The position numbers were made by a program, and so were the translations under genes. A stretch of DNA of 64,000 bases, taken from positions 1,798,001 to 1,862,000 of the forward strand of contig JABJUM010000007.1 of the NCBI GenBank assembly GCA_016169955.1. Reading direction: 5' to 3'. The notes beneath the pieces were generated by a model. It worked only from the letters and a program-made list of their open reading frames with translations. It ran no database searches and was not told the DNA's origin. Shown piece by piece: positions 10,694 through 21,951 of the stretch (its first letter is position 1; each line of letters starts with the position of its first letter). Origin of the DNA: Phytophthora vignae f. sp. vignae (lineage: Eukaryota; Oomycota; Peronosporomycetes; Peronosporales; Peronosporaceae).

Positions 10694-12148
10694 CAGAGCC
10701 AAAGCCCGCGCTCCGAGTAAATACACTGTGGCATGCCGTATGTACACAGAAGGTAGGAGAGTTTCATGTAAAGTAGGAAATGCAGTAATTTTCGGTGTTG
10801 ATCCGGATTTTGTCTTAGCCTGTGCCACACAGGCCCAGTGGACGGGCTCAGACATCGCGTGATGTGTGCCAACGCATGGAACGGTCAGCTAGTGTCGTAG
10901 GCGAGGCATTGGCAAGAGAGCGCCAACAAGGTGTCCACGCGGCGTTCACTGGACGAAAGCAAGCACCGTTTTCAGTTGACCACCCCCAAACGACTAACCA
11001 TCGACCAACACCAGCACTTCTGCTGGCAGCAGAGCAGAGTCTCTGTGATCGATCCATCGTTCACCACGCGACAAGCATCGATTCAAGGATCCGCTCGCTT
11101 CGATTGCTTGCAAAGCTGCGGCGTGCAATTGTGGGCACGCTGATGACTTTGGGCCTCGGCCACGCCGCCGCAATCCGCCGCTCGTGATGCCTTCGTGCGC
11201 CGGTTTTGCAGGCAGGCACGCAGGGATCGGGGCGCTCGGCAAATGGCGGCGCGCGAAAGCTGCCCGTCATGCTCTTTGCGTAAGCCTCATGGTTGCGCGC
11301 TCGAGCTACGCGCGAAGCCACTTGAATAGTGTACTGTACTCTAGACGACGACCTGCTTCCCGCGGACCAGTCGTGGCCGCAGCCCAAGCAGCAGACGAGC
11401 ACGCCCATGTTTACAGAGGCGAGTAACATGGCTGCATGTAATGACTGGGCCGGTGATGGCGCCGAGCGTGTCGAGCGTGTTCGCGCTGGAAGATCGAATC
11501 CATCGACTAAGAGGCAAACGGGAGACCGTGGAGGACATCCGTTCACGGTCTCCGCTGGTCGACCGACCACCGCCCCCTGGACGTCTTGAAGTGGCGGGCT
11601 TGTTTTCTGCGCTGAATCACGCATGAGAGCGCGGTGCAGAGACCCTGGGGCCGCGCGCATCAACGGCGCTCGGATTGCTGAGTGCCCGCCGATCTTCCAC
11701 CGTCCTCCAGCCCTCCACGCATCAAAGCTTTTGGCGCGCGCGGCGCGCGGATTGGCCGCGTGCTTCCCATCGGGCGACGAAGCTCCCTTCTCTGGAAACA
11801 GTAAGCCTCCGCGAGGCCACCTCTACGGCGCTACATGATGAAATCGGGTGGCTACACAGACAACGAGACGAATCCCTTCGTCGGCTGCGGGTGTGAGCGA
11901 GTGTGTGTTGGCTGACACGGCCGGCGTCCGGCTCCCGCATCATCATCCGCGCCTTTGACCTGCTGCGTGCTGCTCGTGGCGGCGCGCACTTCCAGCCGAT
12001 AGCTGTCCGCGTGAATTAACTCGCCGGTTGCCAGCAGGCCGAACCCGCTGTTGTCTGTTTCGCCGCTCGACTGCAGTAGCGTCCACCGAGCTCAAGTGAG
12101 ATCCGGCGGCGGCGGACTTCCAGCCTTGCTATAGTCCAGAAGCTTCAA
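10694..12148 (+). other. Intergenic, no gene recognised
   Basis: This 1.45 kb between genes 2 and 3 contains several short overlapping open frames on both strands, none with family signatures or recognisable domains. The GC-rich tract near 11730-11760 is low complexity. The promoter of gene 3 should lie at its right end. Confidence 0.5.
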
Positions 12149-13771
12149 ATGACAAGTCGGCAGGGACGCGCGGAGCACGCGGCCTTCATGGCGCTGGCCA
12201 CGACCGGTGCCAGCACCAGGAAGACCAGTCGAGGAGGCGCGCGCAGCGCGTCCGGCACGCCCACGCGCAAGGCCGCGATCCCCGCCGCGGTGCGTGCGTG
12301 TCCTTCATTGTCCACATGTTGTCCGTGAGACTGACTGTTGTTGCTGTTGCTATTGGCAGCATGAGGTCAAGGAGCTGCGCGTGGAGGCGCAGAAGCTCGA
12401 CGAGCAGTTCACCGCTCTCTGTGCCAAGTGGAGGGCCGCGCTGCCCGAGCACAACGTGCTGCTCGCGGCCTGCACGGCGGCCAAGCAGAAGACAGTCACG
12501 AGTCACGTGGAGCAGCTCAATCTGCGTTTAAAGGACGAGCTGCTACAGCAACAGCTCTACTTCTCGGCGCTGCAGCAGAAGCTCACGGAGGCGCCGCTGT
12601 GGTCCCGCTCAGCAGTGTGCCAAGAACTCTTCGACCGGATGCACGGCTACCTGCATCTCGTGGGCTCCGACCCTGCGAGTCGGAGGGAACAGCTGCAAGC
12701 GCGCTTCGAGTTGGGCGTGCGACTGGCGCCGGAGATCGTCGAGAACTTCACGCGCGAGTTCGTGCCGCTCACGTCGCCCGTGCTCCCGTTCTCGCGGACC
12801 AGCACGGCTGCTACTACGATATCCCCGCCATTGAACTCTCGAGGCGAGGACGACAGGAACAAAGCGGGGAGCGTCTGCGGCACGCTCGTGTCCAACGTGT
12901 TCATCTGCAAAGTGCCAGCCAGCGCCTCGATCCCGCGCATCTACCAGACCATCGTGGACAACCTCAAGAATACCTCGATCGAGCTTGAACGCCGTCTTGG
13001 CGTGCTGCTCGAAGTCAAGGTACCGACGGTACTGTTGTGTCCAAACATGCCCCCTGTGTGGTGTTGTGTCTGCATGTTAGCGGGAGTACTAACGCTGTTT
13101 TCCTTACGTCCATGTTCATGTAGCACGAGGTTGAGATGGGGCCGTCGACGTATTACGCGCGCGTGGTGCGGCAGGATGGCGAGATGCGGGGCGCCCACAC
13201 GAACCGCGCGTGGACTGGGAGACTCGTGAGCGACGACTTGGCGGTGCTCGTGACGGACTTCGTAGACGAAGACGACGATGAAGGCTCGGATCGGAAAGAG
13301 ACGCAAGAGGTGCAAGTCGGGAGCGATGGTGTGCCGTTGGTGCCGCCGACGTCAAAGTCCGGGCTCCGCATCGACATCTGCATGATCCTGACGATCGCGC
13401 GCGTGAAGGACCCGGAGACGCAGGAGCCGATCGTGCTGATGCGCCGACTGCGCGTGCATCGGTACAACCTGCCGCCCAACTCGCCCGTGATCCACCGCGA
13501 GCTCAACAAGCTGCTGTCGTATTTCAATGGCGACTTCCACATGGCCATGCTCAGTGACGCCTACATGAACACGAGCAGCAACGACGACCAGTCGTCCGTC
13601 GCTGGAAGCGAAAGCGTCCGATCTGAAGCGGACGACAGGAAAGTGGTATACGAAGAAGACACGGAGGAGGACGAAGATCGGAGCGTCAAGAAGCAGAAGA
13701 CGACTCCAGTGAAACAAGAGGCGGCTGAGGTCGAATCAACTTCAAGCACCCCCACAGCGCCAAGTGCATAG
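12149..13771 (+). CDS. Array gene 3: coiled-coil/START-like family protein, three exons
   Basis: Proposed structure: join(12149..12289, 12360..13019, 13124..13771), 482 aa. Exon 1 encodes a short basic, Thr/Arg-rich start. Intron 1 (70 bp) is GTGCGT...GGCAG and ends just before H-E-V-K-E-L-R. Intron 2 (104 bp) has a TACTAAC branch site at 13087-13093 and is phase 0. Visible blocks: K-W-R-A-A-L-P-E; L-L-Q-Q-Q-L; D-F-V-D-E-D followed by an acidic insert; R-I-D-I; R-R-L-R-V-H-R-Y-N-L-P-P; and F-N-G-D-F. The C-terminal about 70 residues are acidic/Lys-rich with a K-K-Q-K patch. Two in-frame ATGs are possible starts (12149, 12188). Convergent with gene 4. Role inferred from the family only. Confidence 0.8.
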
Positions 13772-14050
13772 TCCTAGTGACAAGATAAGTAAGTAACCTT
13801 ATGCACTCGATGTACGTAGTAGGTAAATGTGAAAGGAAAGAGAAGGTGAGTATCAACCCCCACAGCAGATAGACAATAATTTAACGACGTTGGTTTGTCG
13901 TTTCATGTTGTAAATTAATGTACACGAGGCTTCGTTCGCCACACACAAAGACGTCTATCTTGCTCGTTCTACCTTGCTCTACCTCTTCAATCCTTGCATA
14001 AATTCATATCAACGAATCAAAAACTGCAGCCCCGTCAAAGGCTACCGTAA

Positions 14051-15487
14051 CTAGCACCCCGGTAGAGCATTCGGATGTCCGTTTTGCTCGAGTTGGCGAC
14101 AAATGACCTCCATGAACAGGTCTCCGTTGAACCAGGGCATCGAGGACCGGATCTCTTCGTGGAGCCTGGGCGAAGTGGGCGGGAGGTTGTACCGGTTCAC
14201 AGCCAACCTCTGCACGAGGACGTGCTCCTGTCCAGTCATCGGGTCTCTCTCCGGCGTCATGAGGAGTCTGCACCAAAAAATTAAAAAATAAATCGCCGTC
14301 AGATCGCAAAGATAAAGGCAAACAACATCCAGCAACTTCAACGACCCCGCAACATTTTGGCACGTACGAGAGACACGAGTCCAGCCCCGCGCGGTCTTCG
14401 GACGTCCGGTCGATGGGGTAGCACACGTCCTCATCAACGAAATCCGCCACCACCACAGCCGAGTCGGGCGTGATGCGTGCGGCCAGCGTCGTGTTGCTGC
14501 TGGAGGAAAAATTGGGTCCGTTGCGGTATCGCATCTGGGTGTAGGCCCGGCCGTGGCCCAAATCCTGCAACATCTCGAGGTCGCAGTGCACCCCCAAGTG
14601 GCTGTTGAGCTCCGTCGAGAGGTTCTGGAAGTAGTGCATCGCGGCCCCCACGGCAACCTCCATGGATCGGTGCGGGATGCGGCAGAGCAGGATGTTGGAC
14701 ACGTACGTGAAATTGCCGTCCGCCATGACGCTCGTGTGGGAGAAGGGGTTAGAGAATGTTGCATTCGGCAAGTGCTGCCGCGCGAACCTCCCCATAAGCG
14801 CGGGCACGAGACGCACCCCCATTTCGCACTGGGCGATGAGGTGGTCGGTGCGTTGGCTCGTGGTTAGAGAATTGGACAGCGCGGAGAACGAGTGCATCCC
14901 CTCGAAGAGCTCCTTGCTTCTTGACGGGGCCAGGAACGGCGACTGGGTTATGAGGTGTTGCAACGACGCGAGGTACAGTTGCTGCTGCAACACTTGGTCC
15001 TTGAGCGAGCGGTTCACCATTTCGGCTTGGGAGGACACCCACTTGGCCTTGGCGGCAACACAGGCCGACTCTCTCACGGAGCGGTCAGGCAGGTTCTGTT
15101 GCCATTTCGCACACAGCGAAGCCAGTTGCGTCTCCATTTCCGCGGCGTCGGCGCGGAGTTGCCGCAACTCGTGCTGCAACAAAGTAAGGAAGCAAAAAGC
15201 ATTTCAGTGAATCCATGGAAGTTTTGCAAATTGATGCAAATGGTTAGCACTGGACTAACCGTGGCGGATGGTGCTGGTTTGCGTTGCGTTTTGCATAACC
15301 CGCTGAGGAAAATGTCTTCTTCTTGTTGCTGCTGCTGCAGCGACTCGTTGGCTTTGGACGCGAGGTATCTGGCCTCGACCTCGCGGGAGGGCGGCGCGGG
15401 CGCCACTAGCATTCTTGGGCGGGACATGCACGACTGAGGCGGCCGGAGGAGCGACAGCAAGGGTTGCATGAGCGTGTCGGGCGCCAC
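14051..15487 (-). CDS. Array gene 4: coiled-coil/START-like family protein, three exons
   Basis: Proposed structure: complement(join(14051..14267, 14368..15173, 15260..15487)), 416 aa. Exon 1 ends P-S-A-T and carries a short polyQ/acidic stretch. Intron 1 (86 bp, GTTAGT...TTGCAG) ends immediately before H-E-L-R-Q-L-R, the same position as in gene 3. Intron 2 (100 bp, GTACGT...GTGCAG, phase 2) joins L-S to L-L-M-T-P. Signatures: K-W-Q-Q-N-L-P-D; V-L-Q-Q-Q-L; D-F-V-D-E-D-V-C-Y-P; R-L-A-V-N-R-Y-N-L-P-P; and F-N-G-D-L-F. It is the only minus-strand gene among the first nine and sits tail-to-tail with gene 3, 279 bp apart. Function unknown. Confidence 0.85.
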
Positions 15488-15989
15488 GATTCACTGGCCG
15501 GTGTTTTCGGAAGTGGCAACACCTTGCACCCAGGGCAGAGAGAGGGTTGCGAGACGCAGAACAAAAAGCGTTTCAAAGCATCGACCTGAGCGTACTTAAT
15601 GATCTGCTCAATTGAATAAGTTGTGATATCTAGTACAGATGACCACCAAAATCTATGATTTAGTATATTTTGCGGTACCTGTCTAAATTGAATCTGCCTA
15701 AGTTCGCAGGCATCACTTTTTTTTACCCACAGATTAATTCCAGTGCCCACATGCGTTTATGCGCTTTACACGACCTGTGTCAGAACACGGTGCCCTCTGC
15801 GCGTAATCGCGTACGATCTCCCGAATTCTATATCAGAAAACGGTGAGCATCTGGTGCGAGCATGATGGCGACCGTGCCAAAACATGGTGATAGTCGCGGA
15901 GCCCGTAATGTGTGGGCCACATCACTATTAGATGAGCAGCACACTGTGACCGTGCTAACGCCAGCCAAGTGAGTTTGACACGGTACGAA
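15488..15989. promoter_or_regulatory. Shared divergent promoter region of array genes 4 and 5
   Basis: About 500 bp separates the start codons of the divergently oriented genes 4 and 5 and holds no coding sequence that I recognise. By position it must supply both promoters. No specific element is claimed. Confidence 0.5.
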
Positions 15990-17286
15990 ATGGCTGAGAC
16001 TACGACGAGCCCCGCAAGCCTCGCGTCCTCCTCCAGCGACGAGTCATCGACCTATAAGCGGAAGAAGAATGGGGAGGCAACAACAAGCCGCAAGCGCAGT
16101 AATGGCAAACCCAAACGCAAGAAAGTCCCCACCTACTACCGGCGCAAGGCAAGTGTCCTACGGGCGGTAATGACACAATTCTCTAAAGTTTAGGTGTCAT
16201 CTAACCTTGTTGCAAAACTCGCTGTAGCATGAAATGGACCAGCTCGAGGAGGAGAAAAAGCAGTTGGAGGCCAGGGTGAAGGACCTCGAGGAGCGCGCTG
16301 ACATCCTGCGGCCACGGGAGGCTCTGAGACGGCGCCAGCACACCAACAAGGTACTGCGTGAAGTATTGCACGCCCAACGTCGAGCGTTTGCCGGTGCAGC
16401 ATCAATTGTTGCACACCATTTTGTACGTTCCGGAGAGGAGTTAGCCGCGATTTTATTTTATTTTTTCGCAGTGGTTTAACACCATCCTAACCTTGATTTT
16501 TGTTTTCACGTAAAGCGTGAAAAGAGCACAGGTCCTTTCGATACGCCAACCCGGTTAAGCAGAGACCCGGTAAAGCGAGAAGCGGAGTTGCTGGAGATGA
16601 GGACGCAGCGCTTATCCTGCGCCTACGAGTTTGTGAGGGAAATGCTCAAGTTCATGGACGTGACGCTGGATTTCAGCGAGCAGAAGAAGTTCACAGCCAT
16701 CAACGGGGACTTTTGCTCCGAGAGGTTCGAGATCGTGCCGCTGCCCCAAGCGCGCAGTGTCAAGCGCGTGTTCGACGCCGTAGAAGCGTTCGTGTCCAAC
16801 ATGGAGATCAGCATGTCCGAGGTGGACGGAGACATCACCATTCGAGAGAACGACGAGCCTCAGCTGTCCACCACGTGTCCTGTGGCTCAGCACCGGTTCG
16901 TCACCACAGTCGCCAATATGGTGCAGATGGATACAAACAACGCGGCGTTCGCGGAGTACCGACCTCCGGGGTCCGGCGAGGAGGAGGTCGGCTTCTCAAT
17001 CAACGACGTGATCGACGAGGACGAGCTGTACCCTTACAAACCCGAGACCCGCGTCCGCCAGGACGTCACGGTGATCATTATGGTGTCAAGGCAGCAGGAT
17101 AAGGAGGGCAGGCCGCTTATTGTTTTCTCGCGCTGGTGGTCACTACGGCTACGGAAATCCCATATCCACGTGCCACGGGCGATCGCCCAGCGGATATCCA
17201 ACGGACTCGACAGCGTCTCCGCCGCCATGCTCGCGGCCGCAGAGCGCGCCGACTACCCTTCCGCTTCACTCAGCCGGATTCTATAA
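15990..17286 (+). CDS. Array gene 5: basic/coiled-coil/START-like protein with a GC-AG intron
   Basis: Proposed structure: join(15990..16148, 16228..16422, 16516..17286), 374 aa. Exon 1 (53 codons) is Ser/Lys-rich and ends K-K-V-P-T-Y-Y-R-R-K. Intron 1 starts with GCAAGT, a GC donor in strong context (AAG|GCAAGT), and ends TGTAG before H-E-M-D-Q-L. Exon 2 is 195 nt of leucine-rich coiled coil. Intron 2 (93 bp) has CCTAAC near its 3' side and ends GTAAAG. Exon 3 has P-F-D-T, D-I-T-I-R-E-N-D-E, V-A-Q-H-R, D-T-N-N, I-D-E-D-E-L-Y-P-Y, R-Q-D-V-T-V and R-W-W-S-L-R. It resembles a bZIP layout but lacks N-x7-R. Nearest paralog is gene 6. Confidence 0.88.
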
Positions 17287-17425
17287 AGCCCTTCAACTGG
17301 AAGGTGGGTGCACCGTTAGTATGTACTGGAGACCGTGCTTGTCGCTGCCGCATCTGGATCAACTTCAATGTTTATGTCTCGGCGGTGCTCGTCACTTTGA
17401 AAAGCGAGTCAAGTGCAGTGTAGCC

Positions 17426-18827
17426 ATGTTGGACGCACTTCTCGGTGCACGGATGATGATGCTCGACATCAGGGATTCCGCTCAGCTTGCCGCAATTGAG
17501 TTACCAAGTCGAAAAGGCTGCAGACATTGGGAACGAATGCCAACTCGAGTGAGCGGTGTGAAGGGCGCGCCCGCCCGAGGCGACGGCACGCCCCCGGCGC
17601 GTCCTCTGTCGGTGGCTGGCGCTACCACGCCACCCCGGACGAAGAAGCCGAAGAAAGTGCCAGGGTCCAAGAAGAACCCGAAGCAAACGGTGAAGAAGGA
17701 GAAGATCCGCACGTACTGCAGGCGAAAGGTTCGTTCATCTCATGGACTTAATTATTATCAACGCGTAAGCGTAGGTGGGGCGGGGACGTCTGACGCAGTG
17801 TACTGCTAATTCCAGGCTGAAATCGAGGACTTGATGGGCGAGATGACGCGTCTGAAAGCCGAGATGGAGATCTATGCAAAGCGCAACGAAGTGCTGAGGG
17901 AGCGAGAGGAGCTGCGTAAACGTATAGAGTCGAACCGAGCGCTGCGCGAGGTCCTTCACACCCAACGTTTGGCCTTTGCGAGCTCGCTCTCGCTGGTTTC
18001 GCAAGTTTTGGTAAGCTAAAGTTGTTGCGGACAGTGCGCATGGATAAAACTGGCAACTAACGTTTATTTTACTCCATTGGCAGCGGGAGAAGCACACGGG
18101 TCCATTCGATACGCTCACGCACCTTCCAAAAGACCCATACGCCCGTCACATGGAGCTGCTACGGATGAAGCGCGAGCGAATTCAACGCGCGTACGAGTTC
18201 ATGCGCGAGCGTCTGCGGTTCATGGACACCAGCACCGAGTACTGCGACCAGAAGAAGTTCCAGGCCATGAACGGCGACACGTGCTCAGAGCGCTTCGAAG
18301 TAATCCCGTTGCCCGGCGCGACCAGCATCAAGGCCATCGTCGACGCGCTTGAGTACTTCGTGTACAACATCGAGATCTGCATGTCCGAAGTGCTGGGCGA
18401 CGTCACCATCCGCGAGAACGACGACCCTCAACGCAGCAGCTCCGTGGCGCAGCACCGCCTCGTCACCTGCATCGGGGATGTGGTGCAGATGGACACCAAC
18501 AACGTGGCCTTCAACGCGTACATCCCGGCGGGGCCAGACCAAGGAGAGGTCGGCTTCTCCATCAGCGATGCCGTCGACGAGGACGAGGCGTTCCCGTACA
18601 GTGCAACGCGCGTGAGGCAAGACGTCACGGTCATCACGATGGTGAACTGGCAAACCCGGCAAGATGGTTCCCCCGTTATCGTGTTTGCGAGATGGTGGTG
18701 TCTTCGTCTTCGACACTCGCACATTAACGTGCCTGAATATGCGGTAAGACGTATCCAGAACGGAATCGAGTACGTATGCGCCGCAATGGTGGCGGCAGCT
18801 CGACACGCAGGGGCAGACGGTAGTTAA
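17426..18827 (+). CDS. Array gene 6: basic/coiled-coil/START-like protein
   Basis: Proposed structure: join(17426..17728, 17816..18010, 18084..18827), 413 aa. Exon 1 ends I-R-T-Y-C-R-R-K after a Lys-rich stretch. Intron 1 is 87 bp and intron 2 is 73 bp, both GT-AG and phase 0. Exon 2 (195 nt) begins A-E-I-E-D-L and includes R-E-R-E-E-L-R-K-R and V-L-H-T-Q-R-L-A-F. Exon 3 has P-F-D-T, D-V-T-I-R-E-N-D-D, S-V-A-Q-H-R-L-V-T, M-D-T-N-N-V, V-D-E-D-E-A-F-P-Y, R-Q-D-V-T-V-I-T-M-V and R-W-W-C-L-R-L-R. Start ATG 17426 is upstream of a second in-frame ATG at 17537; which is used cannot be told. Only 139 bp separate it from gene 5. Function unproven. Confidence 0.88.
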
Positions 18828-18920
18828 CTGCACAGTCGGGCAGTTATTCATGTTGGGAGGTATTTTTTATTGTTTTTGATCCTTGAAAAATTATGGTCAG
18901 GGGGGACTTGAAGTACCGTC

Positions 18921-20351
18921 ATGCTAAGCTTACTCATCAGCCGATCCCTAGGTCTCCATACCCGCTCCATCTGCCGAATGCAAGTCTCTTCGTCGCCTGC
19001 TACAGCGTCTGCAAGGCCGCTCCGTGGGTCGCCACCCCCTCACAGCGATAACCGGCCGTGGACTGCTCCATCAGAGCAACTTTCCGGTGCATCAAAGACC
19101 AAAAAGGCCTCGAAACCGAGGAAGAAGGAGCCCAACACTTCGCTACAGACACGGACGTACTATCGACGCAAGGTGCGCATAAACCCAAATGCAGAAGCTC
19201 GTTCAAAATAAATACTTATGGTTAAAGTATTTTATTTCAGGAGGAGAAGGAGGACCTGGAGCGGAAGGTGCTGGCTCTGAACCTGCAGCTGCAGCGACTG
19301 GCCCGGCGTGATGTGGTCGAAATACGCCGAGACGCTCTCAAAGTCAAGATGAAGCGGAACCAAGAGCTGCGCAACTCGATTCAAGGCCAACGCATCATTT
19401 TTGCCAACACGCAGTCCAACATCTCGGAGTTTCTGGTACTGCCCTGGTTTATTTTATTTTTACTTTTTTTTACTGACTTGGTGTGTTATGGTGTGGTTCT
19501 AGAGAGCTAAGGATCACAGTCTGTATGAGCCGGTTATTCGACTGGGGACAAACCCGAGGGATAGATACGAGACCCTTTTGGCCATGAAGCAGCAGCGTCT
19601 GCAAGAGGCTGTTTACTTCCTCTCCGAGCGTTCTCGACATATGAAAATGGACACGGAGTACACGGACCTCCAGCGCTTCCGGTCGGACAACGGGGACGTC
19701 TGCTTGGTTCGGTTTGATATCAAGCCGCTACCTGCAGCTCGAGATGTGATGCAGGCCTTTGAAGGGGTGCTCAAGTTCTCGTACAACCTGGAGATCAGCA
19801 TTTCGGACCTAGTTGGCGACATCACGATCCGTGAGAACGACGAAGAAGACTGGGACAGCTCCGTGGCGCAGCATCGACTGGTTACGACGGTCAACCATGG
19901 CGTGCAGGTGGACACAAACAATGTCACCTTCACGCAGTACTGGGGAGATGGCACGGGGCCGCAACCAGACCGAGCAGTGGGCAACCAAGTGGGTATTGCG
20001 GTCTGCAATTACGTCGACGAGGACAAACTGTACCCGTACCATGAAGCAGAGCGAGTGCGCCAAGATATCACGTTCTTCGTCGTCATAGCAAAGTATCCGC
20101 GGAACTTACTTGGTGCATTTAGCGACGACACCGACGCAGTCGGTTCTCAAGTCAGCGCGGGTGGTAATACCGAAGACGACATGGTGGTGGCGCTTCGGTG
20201 GACGTGCCTGCGCGCTCGAAAGCCCGCGTTTCCGCTGGACGACGACATTGCGGCGCACATCCGCGACGGCATGGAGCAGGTCGGCCAAGCCATGTTCACG
20301 GCAATCCACCACTCGGTCAATGGTCAGGTCACCCCACGAGCGACAATGTAG
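18921..20351 (+). CDS. Array gene 7: basic/coiled-coil/START-like protein
   Basis: Proposed structure: join(18921..19172, 19241..19435, 19503..20351), 431 aa. Exon 1 ends T-R-T-Y-Y-R-R-K after a K-P-R-K-K patch; an alternative ATG is at 18978. Introns are 68 and 67 bp, phase 0. Exon 2 is 195 nt and ends I-S-E-F-L. Exon 3 starts R-A-K-D-H-S and contains R-L-G-T-N-P-R-D-R-Y, D-I-T-I-R-E-N-D, S-V-A-Q-H-R-L-V-T, D-T-N-N-V-T-F, V-D-E-D-K-L-Y-P-Y, R-Q-D-I-T-F and L-R-W-T-C-L-R. It is closest to gene 8 and shares a 68-nt identical tract with it near the 3' end. Role inferred only from the family. Confidence 0.88.
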
Positions 20352-21951
20352 CAAAGGTCGAGCAAGTCGAGGAGATCGGTAGGTGGTTTTTGTTGCCAAT
20401 ACAGACAACGACTTACAAAGCCGGCAGACACAAAAAGCTGGCAGACAAAGTCAAGCAAAGATTAACGTGAGCAACCAGCCAATCAGATTCAATCCCATGA
20501 CTTCATCTTTGTATACCGTATGGTTTTTGTGTACTTTATATACGTTCTCGTATATTTTATGCAGCATAATGTGTGTTTTATGACAGTTTTACAGATTTGA
20601 CAGGAGGGAATTTATCGCTGTTTTTATTGTAATTTTGGCATGCGATTAAGGGCTCTAAACCAACGAGCAAATCCTTCCATCTCGCAGCTTAATTAACTCT
20701 AAGTTAACCTTTATCCCCCAGGTCGAAAGCAAAGCGAAACAAATGGAGCGGTTGCCAATGCAAGAGTAGATCGGTTCTCACTGGAAGAAATAAACTACTG
20801 ATGAGGTCCCCGGTCAACACCTTACCGATTTCGGGGGACCTTGCTCTCGCTCTGTTCATTGGGACCTTGCGCGTTAAAACCAAGGTTGAATTGCAGAGCA
20901 CGGCAAGTAGAAGCAGTAGGAATGTTTGGTAAGCAAGAACGCTAACTTTAAAGCTGCTTGTGGCTCCTCGATTTAAAAGCAGGGATGTTCTTCGAATTGT
21001 AGACGTAGTTTAGTACGATAGCTAACTAGTTAGCGCATGTCAATCAAGATCATGATCGACTCGATAGCAACCAGACGAAGAGAGCGAGTTAGCATGTCAG
21101 GACCCTAGTATTGTCGGATTTACTCCAGCCATTCAACGATAGTAGGCATAACTCAACGTTAACTCGTTGTCTTAGCAGCTATTCTATCTTAAATCGACGA
21201 GTTACATGTAGCCTCCTAACTCAATGATGGGCTAATCACCATGATTTGCTAAAACAACGAATTACGTCGTTGTTTAGACAGAAAGCATGCAAGGCACAAT
21301 ATACAGGAGGAGGCATTAACCCCAGTCCAAATTTGTCCTCGGAAAAAGGACCAAATTGGTTTTTGGTGTGGCGTACATAAGTCGATTTGTCCTACCTCGA
21401 GCCTGTAGGACAAAAAGTGACTTGACATTTGTATGCCCGCCTTATGGCCCCAGAAGATTTGATAGTGTCGCTTCTAACAAATCATGCATTTGTATCGGAG
21501 CTAAAATGTAGCATCGTCCATACTCAGATCCAGTAAAATCCTCAAATTTGTCCTAGCAGCTTGGACAAATTCGTGAAATTAATATGTTATTAGAGACACT
21601 TTTCAAATTGCCTTTATGTCTACAAGGACCATCGATAAAGTGAAGCTGATACGTCCACAAAGAGAGTAAAGACAGGGTTTTCTGCCCATGCTTACAACAC
21701 TTCATGTTCATGTGTCGTTTTATGACAGCAGGGCGCCAAAGTTTTGGTCCTTTCATTTGTCCTATGAACGATCTGAGGGGGGTTAAGCATGCCGGCGTTG
21801 TAAGTCGTTGTCTGTACATGTTAAGTACGTGCTCATGTCCAACCCGCTTCAATTTTCTAAAGTGCACCCCTACCCCTATCAGTGTTGACGACCGGAGCTC
21901 TTGACTTTGCTCGACTTCCCCTTGCCTTGCTTCGCTCTCCTCGCTGGCAGC
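20352..21951 (+). other. Intergenic 1.6 kb with short inverted repeats
   Basis: No gene is recognised between genes 7 and 8. The left part (20352-21300) is AT-richer than the genes. The right part contains a cluster of inverted TTTGTCC/GGACAAA motifs (annotated separately). The promoter of gene 8 should lie within the last few hundred bases. Confidence 0.5.
21327..21571. repeat. Cluster of inverted TTTGTCC/GGACAAA pairs
   Basis: Clear hairpin pairs are TTTGTCCTA (21386-21394) with TAGGACAAA (21406-21414), and AATTTGTCC (21545-21553) with GGACAAATT (21563-21571). An imperfect pair, AATTTGTCC...GGACCAAATT, starts the cluster near 21330. A further TTTGTCCTA lies near 21757. This may be a decayed TIR element or a regulatory cluster; I could not define element ends. 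Confidence 0.6.

Noticed and set aside
9299..10855. 518-codon open frame on minus over gene 2
   Set aside because: Arg/Leu/Val-rich shadow of a GC-rich coding sequence; the plus-strand frame has all family motifs.
16089..16260. Calling the family true bZIP transcription factors
   Set aside because: The N-x7-R/K contact motif is absent at the required spacing in every member, so only bZIP-like is justified.
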